From NCBI GenBank assembly GCA_900544295.1, contig UQUO01000020.1, forward strand, positions 1 to 36,218: 36,218 bases of DNA, read 5' to 3'. A model generated the notes under the pieces. That model was not told the DNA's origin. It made no database searches and worked only from the letters and a program-made list of their open reading frames with translations. The stretch comes from an uncultured Eubacteriales bacterium. Lineage in GTDB: Bacteria > Bacillota > Clostridia > Oscillospirales > Oscillospiraceae. This document shows positions 31,348 through 36,218 of this stretch, piece by piece (within the stretch, counting starts at the first letter, position 1; each line of letters begins with the position of its first letter). Made by a program: the position numbers and the translations under genes.

Positions 31348-32718
31348 TCACTTGCACACCAGGTGTTCGCCTATCTTATACACGTCTCCGGCGCCAACGG
31401 TGAGTATGATATCGCCGGGGCGGGCCGTCTCCCTCAGGGCGGCCTCTATCTGCTCGAACTTCGGGCAGAAGTGACAGCCGTCTATTTGCCGCGCGAGGTC
31501 GGCGGAGGAGATACCCAGGGTGTTGTGCTCCCTTGCGGCGTATATCTCCGCGAGGTAGGTGACGTCCGGGCGCACGAGCTGCTCTATGAAGTCGTCAAAG
31601 AGCGCGGCGGTGCGCGTATAGGTGTGGGGCTGGAAAACGAGTATCGTCCGCTTGTAGCCCAGCGGCTCCACGGCGTCGAGCAGGGCCTTCAGTTCGCCGG
31701 GGTGGTGGGCGTAGTCATCGTAGATGTCCGCGCCGTTATACTTGCCCTTGAACTCGAACCGGCGCCCCGCGCCGTTGAAGCCGGCGAGGCCGTATTTCAC
31801 CGCATTTGGCCGCACGCCGAGGCAGATGCAGGCCGCGGTGGCCGCCAGGGCGTTCTTAACATTGTGCATGCCCGGGATATGCAGCGTCACGCTCGTGAAG
31901 AGCTTGCCGTGGCAGTAGATGTCGAACTCGCTGTTCGCGCCGACGCGGCGGATATTGCGAGCGTAGACGTCCGCCTTCTCCGTCAGGCCGAAGGTGAAGA
32001 GCTCCCTCCCCAGCGGTGCGAGGGCGTCCATCGTGTTGCGGTCGTCTATGTTCGCGACGATGCGGCCGTGCTCCGGCACCTTGGAGGCAAACTCGCGGAA
32101 GGAGCGCTTCACGTCCTCCAGGCCGGAGAAATAGTCCAGGTGGTCGGCCTCTATGTCCAGGATGACGGCGATGGTCGGGCGGAAATAGAGGAAGGAGTCG
32201 TGATACTCGCAGCTCTCAAGGATTATGGTGTCCCCGCCCCCGACGCGGTGTCCCGCGTGCAGCAGCGGCAGCGTGCCGCCTATCATGACGGTCGGGTCCC
32301 GCTCCGCAGCCATTAGGATATGGGTACACATGCTCGTCGTCGTCGTCTTTCCGTGGGTGCCGGCGATGCACAGGGCGTTGTCGTAGTCGCGCATGATGGC
32401 GCCCCAGGCCTGTGCGCGCTCGAAGATCGGCACGCCGCGCGCCCGCGCCTCGACTATCTCAGGGTTGTCGTCATGCACCGCGGCGGTGCGGACGACGAAC
32501 TGGATATCCGGCGCGACATTCATGGCCGAGTGGCCTATCTTGATGTCTATGCCCAGACTGCGCAGATAGCGTGTTTTCTCGCTCTCCGCCATGTCGGAAC
32601 CGTCTATCACCAGGCCCATGCCGGCCAGCACCTCCGCCAGCGGCGCCATCGAGACGCCTCCCGCGCCAATGAGATGGCCGCGCTTGCCGGGTTTCAGGTA
32701 TTGTTCAAAGTCTGCCAT
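31348..32718 (-). CDS. murC: UDP-N-acetylmuramate--L-alanine ligase
   Basis: MurC adds L-alanine to UDP-MurNAc, the first peptide step of peptidoglycan precursor synthesis in the cytoplasm. The 456-residue protein has the three Mur ligase domains: a Rossmann-like UDP-binding start (HLIGAGGVSMAPLAEVL), the ATP P-loop AGTHGKTTTTS (119-129) with ESCEYHDSFLYFRPTIAVILDIEADHLDYF, and a C-terminal domain (DDYAHHPGELKALLDA, FQPHTYTRTAALFDDF, VGAGDVYKIGEHL). The length is typical. GGAG lies 5 bases before the ATG. It stands alone as a monocistronic unit, divergent from the CCA-adding enzyme gene; no other mur or fts gene adjoins it. Confidence 0.97.
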   Translation of the reverse strand: MADFEQYLKPGKRGHLIGAGGVSMAPLAEVLAGMGLVIDGSDMAESEKTRYLRSLGIDIKIGHSAMNVAPDIQFVVRTAAVHDDNPEIVEARARGVPIFERAQAWGAIMRDYDNALCIAGTHGKTTTTSMCTHILMAAERDPTVMIGGTLPLLHAGHRVGGGDTIILESCEYHDSFLYFRPTIAVILDIEADHLDYFSGLEDVKRSFREFASKVPEHGRIVANIDDRNTMDALAPLGRELFTFGLTEKADVYARNIRRVGANSEFDIYCHGKLFTSVTLHIPGMHNVKNALAATAACICLGVRPNAVKYGLAGFNGAGRRFEFKGKYNGADIYDDYAHHPGELKALLDAVEPLGYKRTILVFQPHTYTRTAALFDDFIEQLVRPDVTYLAEIYAAREHNTLGISSADLARQIDGCHFCPKFEQIEAALRETARPGDIILTVGAGDVYKIGEHLVCK

Positions 32719-32814
32719 ATATGCTCCAAACCCTCGATAAAATAAACTCTTGTCATTTCCATGAGATTATAATACATTATGCTTAACAATACAAGGATTA
32801 AAACAGGAGTCGGT

Positions 32815-33948
32815 ATGATAGCCCCGCCGAAGTATGTACTCAACATTCTATGCGCCCTCGACAGCGCCGGTCACAGGGCCGTGCTGGCCGGGGGCTGCGT
32901 GCGTGACAGCCTGCTCGGGCGGCGGCCTTCGGACTGGGACATCGCCTCCTCCGCCTCACCGGAGGAGGTGCTTGCCCTATTCCCCCGCTGTGTGCCGACG
33001 GGCATAAAGCACGGCACCGTCACCGTCCTGTCCGGCGGCGGCAGCGTCGAGGTCACCGCCTTCCGCGCCGAGGGCGGCTATTCCGACCACCGCCGGCCGG
33101 ACAGCGTCTCCTTTGGCTGCCCGCTCGAAGCCGACCTCGCCCGGCGCGACCTCACGGTGAACGCCATGGCCATGGACGCAGCCGGGGAGATAACGGACCC
33201 CTTCGGCGGGCGGGACGACCTCCGGCGCCGCCTGCTCCGCTGCGTGGGCGAGCCGGAGCGCCGCTTTGACGAGGACGCGCTCAGGATGCTCCGCACCGTC
33301 CGCTTTTCCGCCCAGCTCGGCTTTGAGATAGAGCCGCGCACGCTGGAGGCGATACGCGCGCTGGCGCACCTGGCCTCCGGTCTCTCCGCCGAGCGCGTCC
33401 GGGACGAGCTGCTCAAGACCCTGCGCAGCCCTGCGCCCGGACTCGTCTGGCAGCTCGTGGACCTCGGCCTGCTGGGTGCCTGCCTTGCGCCCGGGGACGC
33501 CTCAGCGCCGCGCGAGGCGCTCGATGTACTGCCCATTTACGCGCGACTGGCGCACTTTTGTCGGGGCCTGGAGCTGGGTGGATATATTATGTCAACTGAT
33601 CGCTTCCTTGCGGCCCTGCGTTTTGACGGGGAGACGCTCCGGCGCACGGCCTCGGCGGTTGAGGTGCTCAAAAGCGGCAGCAGGGACTGGAAGCGCCTCC
33701 TGCGCGGCCACGGCGAGGCCGCCGTCCTCGCTGCGCACCCCAAAAACCGCGCCCTGCGCGCCGTTTTGCGCTCCGGCGAGTGCTGGGAGCTCTCAAGCCT
33801 TGCCATAGGCGGACGTGAGCTGGCCGCGCTCGGCTACTCCGGACCTGAGCTGGGCCGCGAGCTCCGACGCCTGCTCGACCACGTCATCGACTGTCCCGCC
33901 GACAACAGGGCGGATATATTATGTAAACTAGTAGAGAGAAAGGTGTAA
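32815..33948 (+). CDS. cca: CCA tRNA nucleotidyltransferase
   Basis: This class II nucleotidyltransferase builds or repairs the tRNA 3' CCA end. The 377-residue protein begins with the catalytic head LAGGCVRDSLLGRRPSDWDIASSA (metal aspartates D40 and D42). KHGTVTV, VEVTAFRAEGGYSDHRRPDSVSFGCPLEADLARRDLTVNAMA, the neck motif FDEDALRMLRTVRFSAQLGFEIEP and a divergent helical tail follow. An upstream ATG at 32779 lacks a ribosome site and sits by a TATAAT box, while the ATG at 32815 has GGAG just upstream, so I use that. The tail is less conserved. It leads a four-gene run with the uracil-DNA glycosylase, which starts three bases after its stop. Confidence 0.92.
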   Translation: MIAPPKYVLNILCALDSAGHRAVLAGGCVRDSLLGRRPSDWDIASSASPEEVLALFPRCVPTGIKHGTVTVLSGGGSVEVTAFRAEGGYSDHRRPDSVSFGCPLEADLARRDLTVNAMAMDAAGEITDPFGGRDDLRRRLLRCVGEPERRFDEDALRMLRTVRFSAQLGFEIEPRTLEAIRALAHLASGLSAERVRDELLKTLRSPAPGLVWQLVDLGLLGACLAPGDASAPREALDVLPIYARLAHFCRGLELGGYIMSTDRFLAALRFDGETLRRTASAVEVLKSGSRDWKRLLRGHGEAAVLAAHPKNRALRAVLRSGECWELSSLAIGGRELAALGYSGPELGRELRRLLDHVIDCPADNRADILCKLVERKV

Positions 33949-33951
33949 CAT

Positions 33952-34518
33952 ATGGACAACTGGGAAAGCCTCAGAAGCGAGTGTCTGGCCTGCAAGCGCT
34001 GCGGGCTCTGGGAGACTAGGAAGCACGTCGTCTTCGGCGTGGGGCCGCAGGACGCGGAGGTGCTCTTCATCGGAGAGGGCCCTGGCGAACAGGAGGACTT
34101 GAAGGGCGAGCCCTTCGTCGGCCGCGGCGGCAAGCTGCTGGACGACATGCTGGAGCTCATCGACCTCGACAGGACGAAGATATATATCGCCAACATGGTG
34201 AAGTGCCGCCCGCCGAAGAACCGTGACCCGCTGGAGACTGAGCAATACGCCTGCTCCGAGTGGCTCAGCCGCCAGATCGCGCTGCTGGACCCGAAGCTCA
34301 TCGTCTGCCTGGGCAGGATATCCGCCATGAAATTCATAAAGCCAGATTTCAAGATAACGCGTGAGCACGGCCAGTGGTTCGAGGTGGACGGGCGCCGCGT
34401 CATGGCGCTCTACCACCCGGCGGCTCTGCTGCGCGACCCCGGCAAGCGGCCCGAGACCTTTGACGACCTCAAGCGCCTCCAGGCCGAGATACGCGCCGTC
34501 TGCACGCACACCTATTGA
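33952..34518 (+). CDS. Family 4 uracil-DNA glycosylase (Fe-S type)
   Basis: The enzyme removes uracil from DNA to start base-excision repair. The 188-residue protein has all four expected cluster cysteines (C14 and C17 in CKRC, C85 in KCRPPKNRDP, C101 in ACSEWL). The catalytic motif IGEGPGEQEDLKGEPFVGRGGKLLD lies near residue 40, and the C-terminal MALYHPAALLR holds the conserved His. The length fits family 4 enzymes of bacteria and thermophiles. AAGG lies 9 bases before the ATG. It follows cca by three bases, so the two are coupled in one unit. Confidence 0.95.
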   Translation: MDNWESLRSECLACKRCGLWETRKHVVFGVGPQDAEVLFIGEGPGEQEDLKGEPFVGRGGKLLDDMLELIDLDRTKIYIANMVKCRPPKNRDPLETEQYACSEWLSRQIALLDPKLIVCLGRISAMKFIKPDFKITREHGQWFEVDGRRVMALYHPAALLRDPGKRPETFDDLKRLQAEIRAVCTHTY

Positions 34519-34545
34519 TTTCAAGAAGAGGAAAGGCGCCATTTT

Positions 34546-35448
34546 ATGCTTCAATTCCGCAAGCTCACCATTTCTGACCGCGACTGGGCCCAGCCCTTCA
34601 TCGAGGCCGAGGACTCCCGCTCCGCGGACTACAACTTCGGCAACATCTACATGTGGGACGGGGCCTACCGTCAGCACCTCGCCGCGCTTGAGGGCCGGCT
34701 GCTGACCAAGCTCCGCTATGAGGACATGCCCTTTTTCGCCTTCCCCATCGGCTCCGGCAGCGTAAAGCCCGCCATCGACGCGCTGACGGAGTTTGCCGCG
34801 CACCGCGGCTATCCCTTCGCCATACGCGGCATCACCGAGCCGCACCGCGCGCTGCTTGAGGCGGCCTATCCCGGGCGCTTCCGCTTCACCGAGGACAGGG
34901 ACTGCTTCGACTACGTCTATTCCATCGAGAAGCTGGCCACCTTCTCCGGCAAGAAGCTGCACGGCAAGCGCAACTTCTGCAACCGCTTTGAGAAGGAGCA
35001 CAGCTGGGAATTCAAGCGCCTGACGCCGCAGCTCATGCCCTGGTGCATGGGCATGCTGGGCGAATGGCACGGGGACTATGGCTCCACGCCCGACGGCCTT
35101 GACGACGAGCACGCGGCCATAGTCCGGGGCTTCATGCGCTGGCGTGAGCTGGGGCTGGAGGGCGGCGCGCTCTTTGCCGAGGGGAAGCTCGTGGGCTTCA
35201 CCGTGGGCGAGGTCACGTCCTCAGACACCTTCGACGTACACTTTGAGAAGGCCTTCGCCTCCATACCCGGGGCCTATCCCATGGTTTGCCGCGAGTTCGC
35301 AAGGCAGATCATGGCCGACCACCCGAACATCGTTTACCTCAACCGCGAGGACGACATGGGTCACGAGAACCTGCGCTCCGCCAAGCTGGAATACTACCCC
35401 GAGTTCCTGCTGGCGAAGTACACCGCGAGGGAGGCCGCCGATGTCTGA
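34546..35448 (+). CDS. DUF2156 / phosphatidylglycerol lysyltransferase C-terminal-like protein
   Basis: The 300-residue soluble protein resembles DUF2156 (LPG synthase C-terminal, a double GNAT fold). Visible landmarks are MLQFRKLTISDRDWAQPFI, the SADYNFGNIYMWDGAYRQ segment, DCFDYVYSIEKLATFSGKKLHGKRNFCNRFEKEH near 122-155, and the C-terminal YPMVCREFARQI-x-YLNREDDMGHENLRSAKLEYYPEFLLAKYT. There is no membrane domain, unlike full MprF, so lipid lysylation should not be assumed; aminoacyl-tRNA-dependent or other acyl transfer is possible. Its last eight bases overlap the next acetyltransferase gene, so the two are probably a functional pair. Confidence 0.82.
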   Translation: MLQFRKLTISDRDWAQPFIEAEDSRSADYNFGNIYMWDGAYRQHLAALEGRLLTKLRYEDMPFFAFPIGSGSVKPAIDALTEFAAHRGYPFAIRGITEPHRALLEAAYPGRFRFTEDRDCFDYVYSIEKLATFSGKKLHGKRNFCNRFEKEHSWEFKRLTPQLMPWCMGMLGEWHGDYGSTPDGLDDEHAAIVRGFMRWRELGLEGGALFAEGKLVGFTVGEVTSSDTFDVHFEKAFASIPGAYPMVCREFARQIMADHPNIVYLNREDDMGHENLRSAKLEYYPEFLLAKYTAREAADV

Positions 35449-35998
35449 GCTCAGCTTCCGCCTCTCCCGCGAAGGAGACGTCCCGGAGCTCACGCGGCTC
35501 TGGCGCGAGGTTTTCGGGGATGATGAGGATTTCATCTCAGGGTTTTTCCGCCTGCTGTGGCGGCCTGAATATTGCCGCGTGGCCGAAGCGGAGGGCAAAC
35601 TCGCCGCCATGGGCTTCTGTCTGCCCGGGCCTGTTGCAAACGGCCTCAGCTGCGCATATATTTATGCCATGGCCACGGCGGAGCCCTATCGCGGGCGCTG
35701 CGCCGCACAGAGGATAGGGCTGGAGCTCATACGCGGCGCTTTTGACTCCGGCGTCCGCCTCGTCGCGACCCTTCCGGCGGAGGAGAGCCTCTGCCGCTGG
35801 TATGAATCGCGCCTCGGCATGGCTCCCCTCTTCCGCAAAGGCGGGCCCGGCGTGGAATTTCCCCAGAGCTGGCACGAGTTTTCCCGGTTCTGCGGCGAGC
35901 ACTCGCCGGACACCCCGGACATGCTCTGGGCCATCCCCGCCCCCGGAGTGGATACCGGACCGCTGCGCGGCCTGGGCTGGGAATGCTGCTTTGACTGA
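35441..35998 (+). CDS. GNAT family N-acetyltransferase
   Basis: The 185-residue protein starts MSELSFRLSREGDVPELTRLWREVFGDDEDFISGFF. It shows a GNAT core with YIYAMATAEPYRGRCAAQRIGLELI (residues about 68-92; the R/Q-x-x-G-x-G/A acetyl-CoA loop is altered to YRGRCAAQR) and RWYESRLGM near 126-134. The open frame extends well upstream, but the ATG at 35441 overlapping the previous stop is the natural start. The acceptor is unknown. The overlap suggests joint expression with the DUF2156 protein. The unit ends at a strong terminator four bases past the stop. Confidence 0.85.
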   Translation: MSELSFRLSREGDVPELTRLWREVFGDDEDFISGFFRLLWRPEYCRVAEAEGKLAAMGFCLPGPVANGLSCAYIYAMATAEPYRGRCAAQRIGLELIRGAFDSGVRLVATLPAEESLCRWYESRLGMAPLFRKGGPGVEFPQSWHEFSRFCGEHSPDTPDMLWAIPAPGVDTGPLRGLGWECCFD

Positions 35999-36001
35999 GC
36001 T

Positions 36002-36039
36002 AAAAGATGAAACGCCCCCTCCGGGGCGTTTCATCTTTT
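36002..36039. terminator. Bidirectional terminator after the GNAT gene
   Basis: AAAAGATGAAACGCCCC (36002-36018), loop CTCC and GGGGCGTTTCATCTTTT (36023-36039) form a perfect 17-bp stem beginning four bases after the GNAT stop. With A and T ends on both sides it should work in either direction. Confidence 0.9.
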
Positions 36040-36100
36040 ATGGCGGGACGGCGTTCCCTGCGCACCTTGACACCGGCCTCGTCACGTTCCGCCGACCCCC

Positions 36101-36218
36101 GTAGGGGCGGGGTTCCATCCCCGCCCGGCGTTCGTTCACCACCGGCGTTATGGAGGTGCGTGAGGCTGCGGGCGGCTTAGGCCGCCCGCAAAGGGGGAAC
36201 CCCCGGCGAGGGTTCCCC
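36101..36218. repeat. GC-rich interspersed repeat, copy B (cut by window end)
   Basis: This is the reverse-complement match of 21934-22050. The order of modules is the same: TAGGGGCGGGGTTCCA, then a variable middle, GAGGCTGCGGGCGGC, and the block GGCCGCCCGCAAAGGGGGAA continuing to the end of the window. The terminal block of about 39 bases is identical to copy A; the middle about 40 bases diverge. The element continues past the window edge. Confidence 0.85.

Noticed and set aside
34546..35448. Calling the DUF2156 protein a phosphatidylglycerol lysyltransferase (MprF)
   Set aside because: The flippase membrane domain is absent and only the C-terminal-like fold is seen, so the lipid substrate cannot be inferred.
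1..36218. CRISPR arrays, transposases, phage genes, toxin-antitoxin or restriction systems
   Set aside because: No regularly spaced repeats and no such protein families were recognised in any frame.

Overview
The window looks like chromosome from a high-GC, endospore-forming member of the Clostridia, most likely Oscillospiraceae/Ruminococcaceae. The basis is the set of sporulation genes (spoIIE, spoIIGA-sigE, bofA), a Gram-positive PolC replicase, the MEP isoprenoid pathway, strong AGGAGG-type ribosome sites and GC-rich intergenic repeats. The placement is inferred from gene content only. Almost every gene is core or housekeeping; I see no prophage, transposase, CRISPR array or defence island.

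Layout. 1-9.0 kb (minus strand): a divergent type II topoisomerase pair (parE-like, parC-like) with a small zinc-ribbon membrane gene between the subunits, then YitT, a LUD-domain protein, a lipoprotein with a degenerate transglutaminase fold, tRNA-Gly(GCC) and an FAD-dependent dehydrogenase. 9.0-9.4 kb has no protein gene but holds a hairpin-rich stretch ending in a textbook terminator (candidate ncRNA) and the topoisomerase promoter. 9.4-9.9 kb (plus): yaaL-bofA. 9.97-20.0 kb (minus): one tightly overlapping operon, pyrH-frr-uppS-cdsA-dxr-rseP-ispG-polC. It links UMP supply, ribosome recycling, polyprenyl and phospholipid synthesis, isoprenoid synthesis, membrane proteolysis and replication.

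20.2-21.8 kb (plus): spoIIGA-sigE, followed by a GC-rich interspersed repeat. 22.1-23.5 kb (minus): a blaI-type repressor with palindromic operators, and a BlaR1/MecR1-like receptor gene broken by deletions and a frameshift. 23.5-26.1 kb (minus): spoIIE and a coupled small membrane-protein gene, behind a promoter with the unusual 22-bp spacing known from Spo0A-activated promoters. 26.3-31.2 kb (minus): two tandem paralogous solute-binding lipoproteins with no permease. 31.3-32.7 kb (minus): murC. 32.8-36.0 kb (plus): CCA-adding enzyme, family 4 uracil-DNA glycosylase, DUF2156 protein and a GNAT acetyltransferase. The window ends inside a second copy of the repeat, inverted relative to the first.

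No obviously new multi-gene system stands out. The least explained items are the structured non-coding stretch at 9.06-9.33 kb, the zinc-ribbon gene inside the topoisomerase operon, the spoIIE-coupled small membrane protein, and the orphan propeller-like/SBP lipoprotein pair.
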